From the NCBI RefSeq assembly GCF_036323735.1, contig NC_086040.1:7904568-7968567 (forward strand): a stretch of DNA of 64,000 nucleotides. Direction: 5' to 3'. The notes below the pieces were generated by a model. That model ran no database searches and had not been told where the DNA came from. It was given only the letters and a program-made list of their open reading frames with translations. Both the position numbers and the translations under genes were made by a program. Position 1 is the first letter of the stretch. Each line of letters opens with the position of its first letter. The stretch comes from Rattus norvegicus. Taxonomy: Eukaryota; Chordata; Mammalia; Rodentia; Muridae. Positions 35,631 through 46,891 of this stretch are shown piece by piece.

Positions 35631-36471
35631 CTATTCAGTTATATTATCATAGGCAAGCTATGGAAGAGGATTTGATGAGGGACAAGCTCACCTACACATC
35701 TCCTCCCAGCCCAGGTAAGGATATTTTTGTCCTTCAGTCAAATGAGACCAACATTCTTTTTTGCCTACTGTCCTGATGTCATTGTTGAAAAATGAAGAAA
35801 TTGTCACTCCTGTGTGCTAAGCTGGACAGTCAATGACGGGTGAGAGAGTGATATATTCACGAATAAAGGGCCAAAGACATGGGCCTGGGGGGCACTATTA
35901 GTTGCTGCCTTATCCCATGACGGACCATGGCTGAAAGATTCTCTTGGCCATATGACAAATAACACTCCAACCTAAGATAAAGTTCTCAAGGGGTTCATTC
36001 CAGGACAAGCATGTCCATTTGACACCTATTCATTTGATTATAAGGAAGGAGGAGATGTTGGGAGTGATGCCATTGAAGCCCTACATTGTTGATGTTATTA
36101 TTATGGTTAGAATTAAGTATAACTGAGTTCATGGAAAATCCCCAGCCATGTGCAGGAGCCTATTACAAATCTGTTGGTCAAGAAAAACAATAATATGATA
36201 AAATTGTCCTGAGGACTAATAGTATGACAAATCTGTGAACTTTCTGACATCCTGTCAACATCGGCCGATTCCCTGACCACACGAATATTGTACCCCTGGC
36301 CTGCATAAATGTTTCTAACTTCCTCCTTCCCTCTGGTACCCCTCTTATGGTATAAATTCAGCCATGGAGAAAAATAAAATTGAGGCGTAGTAAAGACTCT
36401 TGTCTTGGCGTCCTTCTTTGCGTTGCCTGTCACAAATTCTCTTCCAGGTACCCTCAAAGCCCTCTCTTCCA
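35631..36471 (+). mobile_element. ERV 3' remnant with LTR
   Basis: The segment 35631-36055 matches 42179-42601, the stretch upstream of the 3' LTR in the larger copy. It ends in a polypurine AAGGAAGGAGGAGA. The LTR is 36056-36471, starts TGTTGGGAGTG, has TATAAATT near 36353 and AATAAAA near 36374, and ends TTCCA. After it CAGCTT resumes the L1 3'-UTR. The left end is an internal breakpoint, not an LTR edge, so this is a duplicated fragment and not a separate integration. Confidence 0.8.
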
Positions 36472-36648
36472 CAGCTTTTGTAAACCTTTCTCAAAATCTA
36501 CCAACGAGAGGTGCATTTAAATGTCACTGCTTTGCCACTATCACTCACTTCTGTATTTCACATGCTCTGGCTGTATTTCTCAGGGAAGATCTATATAAAG
36601 TTCCAGGCAGGATCCACTTCTTAGCTTCATCAATCATACCTAGATTGG

Positions 36649-36709
<61 letters not shown>

Positions 36710-37634
36710 TTGGTGGCTCCTACATCTTGAAGGTTAGTTGGAATTTTAACATGGATTCTGAGAAACTAGCTCAAGAATTTAGAATCCACAAATGAGAGTG
36801 CCAAATAGACTTCCTCCTTTTCTGATGAAACTATTGATGTTGAGGTTTCCCTGGACCTCAAGCCATTCCTCTCCCTGATTATCCTCCTATATCTTATGTT
36901 TGGCCTGAAGAAAGAATTACGATAAAACATCTAAAACCCTCAAGTCTGGCCATGGGTACACATGAAGGTACATATTAGAGAACTGATATCTAGTGGGAAT
37001 ACAGAACCACACTCTGTAATCCATGTTGGTTTTTTTTTTTTTTTTTTTTTTTTTGCTTTACTGATGTCTGGTAATTGATGGATAAAATAAGAATTTGGGA
37101 GTTTATCATTTGGAGGAGGTACACAATATTTACACTGTTATATTCACTCTATAGCTGAGCCCCCTCTGTTGCCAAAATCATTGCAGAAACTTGAATTGGA
37201 AAACAGAATTTTTGAATACATATTCAGAAATATATATATAAAGTCTCATATAAAGGAATGTACAATTAGAAAATGTCATAAAATATTCACTCAATTAAAG
37301 GTCTGTAGTGAAAAAACTAGCCTTTGGGAAACAGAGAAAACCTCAGAAATTGAATCATATATCATAGGAATGCTGTGAAATTGAAAAAATATAATCCAAA
37401 AGAATCTCCTCCACTCCATGTTCCTAGAACATTTCTACCCATGCCAAGCCCCTGACTAACTTTGTCCCTTTGGAGCATGTAACCACTAATGAAGCAAATG
37501 AAGTCTCTAGCTGTAGAGAGATGTAGTACAGAAAGGTTTCCACTGTGTCACAGGTGACTTCCCTGTGAAGGATACCCTTCAATCTGGTCAATGTGAGGAA
37601 AACTGTTCAGCAGGTAGGCTAAGGGAGTTCTCAG

Positions 37635-37873
37635 TGACATCATCATTAGGCCCTCCCTGAAAAATCTCTTATAACCGGGAGAGCCCTAGCTTCTTCTGTG
37701 AGGTCACAAGTGTTGTTATGACAGCAACTACCTCTCAGATATTCCTTCAGTACATCTAGGGCTTACTAATTGGCCTTTAATTCAGAGTAATCAGCCATTT
37801 TTGAGGGAGAACAAAGAGGATGAAGAGATCAGAGATGGGGAGAAGGAATCTGCCCTTCTGTTTTGGTATAAAA
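37635..37873 (+). promoter_or_regulatory. Promoter-like module of unit 7
   Basis: TGACATCA, then TGAGGTCA 56 bp further, then TATAAAA 160 bp further. TGACATCA is a CRE/ATF-like octamer. No transcript can be assigned from sequence alone. Confidence 0.4.
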
Positions 37874-38739
37874 AAGGAAGAAATACGTGGTCCATTGGAG
37901 AGCTCAGTTTGTCCTGGGGGGGTGTTTAATGGGTTCCCTGAACAGACAGCTTTGATCTGACCCTTCCACATATGGGAATCAGGAGATGGGAGCCTATCAT
38001 AAGCATCTGGCCTTCCCTGCTCTTATGGTTCCTGTAAGTCAGAGAGTTTATATCATTCATTTCTTTATTCCAAAAGCGGAGGGTTGGGAAGGGAACAGTT
38101 GTTTTCCTGAGAGCTCATGGCCTTTACTCTTTTTGAAAAGAAGAAAAAGCTCCCAAGAAAAAAGGGAGAAACATGAATTGTGTCCCTAGCTCAGAGAAAA
38201 CTCCTCCATGCCTTGGATACCTATATTGCAGTTTGTGTCTGACACTGATATGTGGGAGAGAGAAGGGCTTCAAGTTGAGACTTCATCTCAGTCTTTCACA
38301 AGTATAACTCTGATTACCATTCCCTGACAGTAACCCTTTAGATTTCAATAGGTGAGGTTAGGTAGCAGTTTCTTTTCTTTTATTTCTTCCATTTTTTTTA
38401 TTTTTTACCAAATTTCATTGCTTATTTAATGGGATATTTCTATATCTACATTTCAAATGTTATTTTCTTTCCCATTTTCCTTTCAATATGAGCCCTAACT
38501 GACCCCTCTCCCCTTCTTCTATAACCTCCCTTACTGCACCTTAACATTCCCTGGAACTGGGAGTCAAACCTGGGAATGATCAAGGGCTTCTCCTTCCATT
38601 GGTGCCCAACAGGGTCCTCCTCTGTTACATATGCAGTTGGAGCAATAATTCTGTCCATGCACAGAATATTGTGTTAGTACCAGAAATCTCTGTTTCTTTG
38701 CCATTGTATTTCTTAAGCAGTTGAAAGCCCCTTCAGTTC

Positions 38740-39150
38740 TGTTTGGAGCGACGCTCTTGATGCCCTCCATTGTTGATGATATTATTATGGTTAGAATTAA
38801 CTATCACTATTTTCATGGGAAATCCCTACTGAGCTGCAAAATACTAATACACATTTGGTGGTAAAGAAAAATAATAATATTTTAAACTTGTCCTCCTGAC
38901 TAATAATATGACAAACCTGTGACTTTTCTGATATATCAATATCAGCTGATTCCCTGACCACACCAATATTGTACTTTGGCCTGAGTAAATGTTTCTTACT
39001 TCTCCCCTCCCTCTGTTATCCCTGTTATGGTATAAATTCAGCCTTGGAGGAAAATAAAATTGTCGCCCTGTTCAGACTCCTATCTTAACATCCTTCTTTG
39101 TGACCCTTGTCCCCAATTCTATTCCAGGCACCCTCTGATCTCTCACTTAA
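38740..39150 (+). mobile_element. 5' LTR of the ERV
   Basis: Begins TGTTTGGAGCGACGC and aligns along its length with the LTRs at 36056 and 42602. The exact 3' edge is uncertain; CTCTCACTTA near 39149 matches CCTCACTTACA at the 3' LTR end. Confidence 0.75.
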
Positions 39151-39479
39151 AAAAGGGACCCAAGTTGCGGCTCTTTGAAGGTGTCCTGGAGGAGAAAGTC
39201 TTTCCCTGTTAATAGGCTGGTCTGTCTTCCTTGTTTGTGGAAGCCTTTTCTCCCACTTGGAGCTTTTGCTCCAACCACTCACCCCCTCCCAGAGCTTTTG
39301 CTGAGTGATGGGACAAGCATTCTACTCTCATCTTTTGTGACAGGACACAGAGAGTCATTCAGGACACAAAGAATAGTGTTAAAAATTTAAAAAATCTTAG
39401 ATTTTGTAAAAATATTTGTCCATAGTTCACCCAGGAGGTAACAATTGAATCAAAAGATAATACCCAGTTAGTGATTGTT

Positions 39480-39960
39480 TAATGGATGGATTAACCCTTT
39501 TACTGAAGTCTACCCTCTGTAACGAATAAAAGTTATGTGCATTTTGGGTAAAAGTTGACTCTCCTTGTGTGGATGAGCAACCCTACTTACATGGATTAAA
39601 AACCCTTATGTTTCTTATACCCTTATGTTACTGCAGTGGTCACTTTGCGCTCCAGAAGTGGAAATCTATGGGGTCTTACACCATTTTGGTGCATCACCGG
39701 GACTGTGCTCACTCCAGACCACAATTGGCTAAGAGATCAGAGGTAAGCTCGAGCAAGTCTGTGTTTTGTGTTCTGTGTTACTTTCTGTTTTGTCTCTGTG
39801 TCATGTTACATCTTTGTTTCATGTTGACTTGTGTTGTCTGCCCCTGCTGTCTGAAGGGTTTGAGTCCCCACTGGAGAAGGTTTAGAGTCCACTTGGTGGT
39901 CACTATTGGTCCTGTAAGGGACTTTTGGCTGTGACAGGTCGACTTGCTTTTTGTCACAGG
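39480..39960 (+). other. Gammaretrovirus-like LTR end and leader
   Basis: An AATAAAA signal near 39525 is followed by GGGGTCTTACA (about 39670), then TTTTGGTGCATCACCGGGAC in the place where gammaretroviruses carry the LTR edge and tRNA primer site. A splice-donor-like AGAGGTAAGC lies near 39740, followed by a T/G-rich leader. The order resembles MuLV- and VL30-type 5' ends. The site lies ~530 bp inside the outer LTR element, so this may be a second element nested in it. Confidence 0.5.
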
Positions 39961-42178
39961 CCATAGGCCCTAGAGGATGCTCTAGGAGGAGAAAGGAATC
40001 ATGAGGACATTGTAGAATCCCATTGGGAGGTGGGATCAGATGGTCTTCCTCATCACAGTAGCAGCTAAGGTTAAGCTGCATTTTGGGCCAGGTACTGAAG
40101 GTAACAGGCATCTGTAGAACTCGCTTATAGAATGCTTTTTCTTGGTCTTGTTTATCTAGTTTTTTTCCTTTGGTATTGTCAAGTGTCTTTTCTGGCTTTT
40201 GTTTCATTTTTGGACTTGGACTGATGATAGTCCTTGAAATCATGGAACTGTTTGCTTTCTTTCTCAAGAAGTTTTACTTGGTCTACTTGGTGAATAACTT
40301 GGAAATAATTTGCTTGAGAGAAATTGTTTTCTGCCAGGGAGCCTGCCTTATCTGCTGGCCCTATTAAAGTGTGAAGTTGGTCTTCAGCATTAAGTCACCT
40401 TCCCTGTTAGTCATCATTGACATAGACAGTGCCGCTGATCCTATCCCTGCAGCAGTCAGTTCTTGCCCCTGTGGTCAAAATGCCCCAGGTTGGGGGTCAG
40501 GGTAGTTCCGAAAATAGTTTCAGAAAGAATCTGCAGCAGACTGCGAGGAGCTTATTTGTGCCAGACAAAACAGGCTTTGCTCTAGAATGACAAGAGGAGA
40601 AAGTCTTAGCACCGGCTGTTCAGCTTACTCCAGCTGGAGGCTGTGGCCAAGGACAGGATCAATGTTTTCTTTTCCATGGAAATCTAACTCAGTGAGGCGG
40701 CTTGGTAGATGGTTACTACTGCAGTCCTTGGAGGGCTATGCTTCTATTAAAGATCAGTACTCCAGTGTTAGTAATCTATTTATTGGTTGTAAGAGTCAGG
40801 AAATCCAACGCAATTGTGACCACTGCCACAGGAATGGGAGCAGAAAGAGTCCTTAAAACCAATTGCCTGTAACTATAGCTTACTCTCTGATATCTGAAAC
40901 TTCAGTCGGATAACACCCCCCGGGAAAGCCCCCCTTCAATTCTCAAATGCTATTTTCTCCTGGTCTTTTGGCACAAGGTCATCTAGCATGTAAGACAGCC
41001 TGGAAGAAACTTCCCCCTTAAAGTAGACGAACCATACAATTATTCTATCAGCCACTTGGCATCCAGCACTCAGGTCTTAACCATCTCTCTATCCTTTTGT
41101 TATTAAATTTTACTGGAAGCCTAGTGTCCTTCAGAGGCTGGGTCTCTTGAGAGGTAGAGCACTGAGCTGACTCTAAGGAGCTGAGCTGAGCTCAGGACAA
41201 AAAAAGTCCAGAGAGACAGTCGGTAACAGACCAGCTGCCACTCTGCTCTCCTTTTTGTTTCACAGGCACAAAGCTTGCTCCTGATTATGGGCTGGCATTT
41301 TTGCCCCAAGAAAGCTGGCTTATTTAGCTGTGCGACTGAATGCTATTTGTCACCTATCTGGTTGTTCCACCCGCTCTCACCATGTCACCCCCTAGCATTC
41401 TTGTCTGGCCCCTTACCACTGTTCTTAAGAATTTTATCACCTAAGACACTGTGTTCATTGACTTAAAATATATCCCATCCTGCTAATATGGATGTCCCAA
41501 ATTCACATTCTGAAGGTTCTAATTCTAAAACAAGGGATGGTGCATCCCCCTAAATATTAAATTTACCTCCACGGTCTGAACCAGGATTGACATACTTGGG
41601 GATTTAGAATGTTTCAATCAGAGGCTGATACCGAAATTATATTTACTATAAAATTGTTAAAAGAGACAGTGCATTCTTACTGCCCTGCTTTCGGGCACTG
41701 CTCCAAAGAAGGAGCCAGGGAGGCACTATACATGGCGCAAGGTACACACGACTTCATCTAAAGCCTACACTCCACTGAGAGGACCTGCTTCCTCAAAGAA
41801 CTGCCCCACTTCAAGAAGAATTAGAAGCCTACCACCCACTCCAGGACAGCTAAAATATGTATTCTTCAACAATGCAATACCTTTCGTAGGAATTGAATTT
41901 GGATAATGCAATTATGATTGTTGTATTGTCTATTTGATTTATATTGAGAATTTAAAAATGTCAATCAGCATGTTATTTTTCCTTCCATGTATCAACACAT
42001 TATTTATTTTTCAGTTAATGATACTGTATTTTAATGATATGGGGTTTGCTTATTCCTTATTTGACATGCATGGGATACCTATTTATCTCTTTGTCTCTTG
42101 CTTATATGTTTTGGCCCCTGGACATTTAATCATTTAGCCAGCCTTGTTAAGTAACAGGGAGATAATTTAAAAACAAAA
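39961..42178. mobile_element. ERV internal region, no recognised coding
   Basis: Plus-strand frames are short and interrupted, and I identify no gag, protease, polymerase or env motif with confidence. The longest open frame is antisense (40267-39806, 153 codons) and overlaps the leader. Confidence 0.5.
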
Positions 42179-42601
42179 CCTATTCACTTATATTATCATA
42201 GGCTAACCATCAACGATGCTTTGTTGAGGGTCAAGTTCACCTACAAATCTCATCCCAGTCCAGGTAAGTACATTTTTGTCCCTCAGTCAAATGAGGCAAA
42301 CATTCTTTTCTGCCTACTGTCCTAGTGCCTTTGCTGAAAAACCAAAAAAATTCTCACCCCTCCGTCCTGAGCTGGACAGTCAGTGATGGATAAGAGAATG
42401 ATATATTCATGAATAAAAGGCCAAAGAGGAGGGCCAACATTAGCTGCTGCCTTATCCCATGATGGGCCCTGGCTACAATATTCTTTTGGCCATGTGACAA
42501 GTAACACCCAAACCTAAGACAGTCGCAGTTTCCAAGGGGTGCATTTCAGTACATGCATGGGCATTGGTCACTTTTACATTTGAATGTAAGTAAGGAGGAG
42601 A

Positions 42602-43010
42602 TGTTTGTTGTGATTCCCTTGAAGCCCTCCATTTTAGATGTTATTATTATGGTTAGAATTAAGTATGACTGGGTTAATGGAAAATCCCCAGCCAGCTGCA
42701 GAAGACTAATACAAATCTAGTGGTCAAGAAAATAATAATATGATAATGTTGTCCTGCTGATTAATAATATGACAAACCTGTGAACTCTCTGGCATCCTTT
42801 CACATCAGATCTATGAAAAAACGAATCCTGTGTTCTTGCATTGCGTAAATGTTTCTTAGGTCCCCCTCCCTCTGTTACCCCTCTTATGGTATAAATTCAG
42901 CCTTGGAGAAAAATAAAATTGATGCCTTCTTCAGACTCTTTTCTTGGCATCCTTCTTCACATCCTTTGTCCCACATTCTCTTCCAGTTACCCTCAGAACC
43001 CTCACTTACA
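42602..43010 (+). mobile_element. 3' LTR of the ERV
   Basis: Starts TGTTTGTTGTGATTCCC directly after a polypurine AAGTAAGGAGGAGA, contains TATAAATT near 42891 and AATAAAA near 42911, and ends CACTTACA. Confidence 0.8.
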
Positions 43011-43188
43011 CAGCATTTGTAATCCTTTCTCAAAATCTACCAACAACAGATCAGTTGTCAGTAAACTATTTTGCCACTAGCCTTCACTACTGTATTTGAT
43101 ATGCTCTAGCTGTGTCTCTCAGGAACTATCTATATCTGGTACCTGGCAGCAGGCACTTGATAGCTTCATCACTCATATCTAGTTTAGA

Positions 43189-43249
<61 letters not shown>

Positions 43250-43748
43250 CATACATAGTGTCTCCTACAGCATTGAGGTTAGGTAGAATTTTAGCATGGA
43301 TTCTGCGCAACTAGCTCAAGAATGTAGAATCCAGAAATGACAATGGCAAATAATCTCACCCCTGTTCTTATGAACCTTTGAAGTTGAGGTTTAACTGGAC
43401 CTCAAGCCATTCTTCTCACTGCCCATCCTCCTAAGTATGATGTATCCCCTGAAGAAATAATCACTGTAAAATATCCAAAATCATCAAGATTGACACTGGG
43501 AACACAGGTAAGTAGATATGAGAGAACTGATACTTAATTGGAAATAGAACCGCATTCTATAGTCAATGTTTTCCTTTGTTTTATTGATATCTGGTATTTT
43601 TTGGATAAAATAAGCATTTGGGAGTTTATCATTTGAAGTAGGTACACAATATATATACTGTTATATTCACTCTATTGCTGGACCCACTTTGTTGCCAAAA
43701 TCACTGAAAAATAAATGGAAATGGAAAACTGATTTTTAATAACACATT

Positions 43749-43788
<40 letters not shown>

Positions 43789-44256
43789 CTTATATATAAA
43801 GTCAGCAATCAAGGAATGTTCAATTAGAAATCGAAATACAATGTTAACACAATTAAAGGTCTGTAGGGTAAATACAGGTCTTTGGGAAACAAAGAAAACC
43901 TAGGAAATTGAACTGTATATCACAGGAATGGACCTGGTAATAGAATTATGATCCAGAAGAATCTCCTCCATTCTATGTTCCTAGACGTTTTCTACTCATG
44001 ACAACCCCCTGAATATATTTCTCCATTCAGACCATGTAAACACTAATTCAGGAAAGAGAAGTATCTAGGCTTAGAGAGATGTAGTACGTACAGGTTTCCA
44101 CTGTGTCACAGGGGACACACCTGCAAATCGCATCCTTGAATCTATTCAATGTAAGGAAAGCTGTTCCCCAGGTAGGCCATGGCAGTCCTCAGTGACACAA
44201 TCATTAGGCCCTCCCTGAAAAATCTCTTGTATCCTGGAGAGCCCTAGCTTATTCTG

Positions 44257-44431
44257 TGATGTCACAAGTGTTGCTGCTACAGCAACTGCCTCTCCAATAT
44301 TCTTTCAGTACCTATAGGGGTTACTAATTGGCTGCTAATTCAGAGTAACGAGCCATTTAGGATGAAGGACAATGAGGATGAAGAAATCAGAGATGGGGAA
44401 AAGAAAGCTGGCCTTCTGTCTTGGTATAAAA
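44257..44431 (+). promoter_or_regulatory. Promoter-like module of unit 8
   Basis: TGATGTCA at 44257-44264 and TATAAAA at 44425-44431, separated by 160 bp as in units 7, 9 and 10. The upstream octamer has decayed to TGACACAA. Confidence 0.4.
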
Positions 44432-44955
44432 GAAGGAAGAAATACATTGATTATGGGAAATCTCAGTGAGTCCTTGGTAGGAGTTGAGTAGATTCACTTA
44501 AGACACAGACTTGACCTCAGCCCTCCATATATGGGATTCAGGTGCTGGGAGCCTCTCAGAAGCATCTGGACTTCCCTCCTTCTAATGGTTCCTGGAAGTC
44601 ATAGAGTTTATATCATTAATATCTTTATCCCGAAGTCCAGGTGTTGGGAAGGACACTGTTCTTTTCGTTAGAACTCATGGTTTTTATTCTTTTTGCCCTG
44701 AAGAAAATGGTCCTAAGGAAGAAGTGAAAAACAAGTATTGTGTCCTCAGCTCAGAGTAAACTACTCAATTATTTGGTTACTTATAGAGCAGCATGTGTCT
44801 GATATTAGTATTTTAGAGAGAAGAGTTCCAAATTTGAACTTCATCATCTCAGTCTTTCCACTACTATTATTCTGACTATAATTCCCTGACAGGAGCCCTT
44901 TGGATTACTGCATTAATAGGTCTTTTTAGCTGCTAATTTTCTTTTCTTTTCTTTC

Positions 44956-45986
44956 TTTCATTTTTTTTTTATTTTTTAGCAAATTTTATAGCATTTTTAA
45001 TTGGGTATTTCTATATTTACATTTCAAATGTTATTTTATTTCCCAGTTTCTTGTCCATAAGATTCCGAACTGGTCTTCTTACCCTTCTTCTATAACCCCT
45101 TTAATTTCCCTTGACATTCCCTTGAACTAGCAGTAAAAACTAGAGAGAACCAAGGGCTTATCCTATCACTGATGCCCAACATCACCATACTCTGCCACAT
45201 ATGCAGTTGGAGCCATATGTCTATCCATAAACAGTCTTTGAATATTGATTTATTACCAGAAAGCTATGGTTAGTTTAACTTGTTGTTCTTATGTGGTTTA
45301 AAGACCATTCAGCTCTTGAAATCCTTTCTCAACATCTACAAACAAGGGATCTTTTTTCAGTTCTCTGGTTTGCCACTAGCAATCACTTCTGTATTTGACA
45401 TGCTCTGGCTTTGTCTCTAATGAAAGGTCTATAACGGTTTATTGGCAGAATGCACATCTTAGCTTCATTAATCTTATCTAGTTTTGGTGCCTGATATATG
45501 TGTATATATGGTGGCTCCTACAACTATGAATTTTGGTGGAATATTTACATGGATTCTGTGCAATTAGGTCAAGAATATAGTATCCACAAATGACAATGCC
45601 AAATAGATTCCCTCCTGTTCTTATGAACCTGATAAAGTTGAGGTTTCAGTGGACCTCAAGCCATACTTCTCGCTGCTGCACATCCCCCTGAAACTGATGA
45701 TTGGACTGAAGAAACTCTCATGTCTTGTCCTGCGAACACAGGAAGGTAGATATTAGAGAACAGATATCTAATAGAACTATAGAACTGCATTCTATAGTCA
45801 ATGTTGTCCTTTGCTTAACTGATGTCTGTAAATTTTTGGGTAATATAATGATTTGGGAGTTGATCATTTGAAGTAGGTACACAATATTTCCACTGTTATA
45901 TATACACTATAGCTGGGTCAAGTTTGTTGCACAATTTATTGCAAAAAACAGAATTGGAAAAATGAAATTTTTGAGTACACATGCAG

Positions 45987-46057
<71 letters not shown>

Positions 46058-46705
46058 GTCCCCTGTCAATGAATGTACAATCAAAAAATGTAACACAATA
46101 TTCACTCAATTAAAGGTCTGTAGGGAAAATACTGGCACATGGGAAAATGAGAAAACCTAGGGATTTGAATTGTATTTCACAGGATTAGACCTGTGAATGA
46201 AATTAATCTCCAGAAGAATCTTATTCTCTCCTTGTTCCTAGATCTTTTCTACCCATGCTAAGCCCCTGACTAACTTTCTCCATACAGAGCATGAGACCAC
46301 TAATGAAGCAGAGAGAAGTCTCTAGCTTTAGAGAGATGTAGCATGTAAAGGTTTTCACTGTGTCACAGGGGACACTCCAAAGGGCACCCTTGAATCGGGT
46401 CAATGTAAGGAAAGATGTTTAGCAGGTAGGCCATGGCTGTTCTCAGTGACATGATCATTAGGCCCTCCATGAAAAGTCTTTTGTATCCTGGAGAGCCCTA
46501 GCTTCTTCTGTGATGTAACAAGTGTTGTCTTGTCAGTAACTGTCTCTCAGATAATCCTTCCATATATCTATGGTTTACTAATTGGCCTCTAATTCACAGT
46601 AAAGAGCCATTTGGGAGAGGGAACAAATAGGATGAAGAGATCAGAGATGGGGAGAATGAAGCTCGTCTTCTGTCTTGGTATAAAAGAAAAGAAGAAATAT
46701 GTGGC
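44956..46705. repeat. Array unit 9, right edge of the array
   Basis: Inverted L1 3'-UTR at 44956-45495, body to 46705, with a long TA tract at 45990-46054. TATAAAA lies at 46679-46685. About 20 bp after it the unit stops at AATATGTGG and unrelated sequence begins. Confidence 0.85.
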
Positions 46706-46891
46706 TCTTGCGAAAACACCCTGGGAAGATGGCTTTAGTTCTTTTGTTCTCTGGGTTAACTGAGCTCTTGGAGAAGTTGCTGAACATCTTAAAAACCTTT
46801 GGGCAGATGGTAAAGATTCTAGATACCCCTTTTTTATTTCAATGGTCCTGGGGATTGTATGGCTGATGGTAAGTGTTTCCCAGGAAGAGTG
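46706..46891. other. Junction between array and repeat-coding exon
   Basis: Unique sequence between the last array unit and the decapeptide exon. It may be the 3' end of that exon in a decayed form. Confidence 0.4.

Larger units (their letters stand above)
34986..38390. repeat. Array unit 7, rearranged around an ERV piece
   Basis: Inverted L1 3'-UTR at 34986-35540 joins directly to the last ~90 bp of a body (35541-35630). Then comes the 3' part of an endogenous retrovirus to 36471, the remainder of an L1 3'-UTR (36472-36652), a TA tract (36653-36706) and a body (36707-38390). The joints look like unequal exchange between two units. Module: TGACATCA 37635-37642, TGAGGTCA 37699-37706, TATAAAA 37867-37873. 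Confidence 0.8.
38740..43010 (+). mobile_element. Endogenous retrovirus, decayed, two LTRs
   Basis: Related LTRs bound the element: 5' at 38740 to about 39150 and 3' at 42602-43010. Both have TATAAATTCAGCC followed closely by AAAATAAAATTG. Flanking hexamers CAGTTC (38734) and CAGCAT (43011) fit a decayed 6-bp duplication of the L1 phrase CAGCTC. A polypurine stretch precedes the 3' LTR. About 3.4 kb of internal DNA holds no long plus-strand frame, so no gag, pol or env product can be made. The internal part includes a gammaretrovirus-like leader (see 39480-39960), which suggests a composite or nested element. The family is not named with certainty. Confidence 0.75.
38391..44955. repeat. Array unit 8 with ERV
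   Basis: Inverted L1 3'-UTR at 38391-38739, interrupted by an endogenous retrovirus, resumed at 43011-43190. A TA tract (about 43193-43246) follows, then the body to 44955 with an internal TA tract at 43752-43786. TGATGTCA lies at 44257-44264 and TATAAAA at 44425-44431. Confidence 0.85.
20185..46705. repeat. Diverged tandem array of L1-tail/body units
   Basis: Nine or so head-to-tail copies of a composite unit, typically 2-2.8 kb when not interrupted. Reading left to right, a unit has a poly-T and an inverted L1 3'-UTR of about 450-550 bp that always stops near TAGTTTTGGTGGCTGATATA. A TA or ATCTAT microsatellite often comes next, then a ~1.7 kb body of unknown nature. A convenient marker is GCATGTAACCACTAATGAAG. 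It or close variants occur near 21244, 24114, 27875, 30384, 32146, 34094, 37475, 44033 and 46291, and again near 63259. All copies share the same orientation. The constant L1 truncation point shows that one insertion was copied with its flank. Confidence 0.9.
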
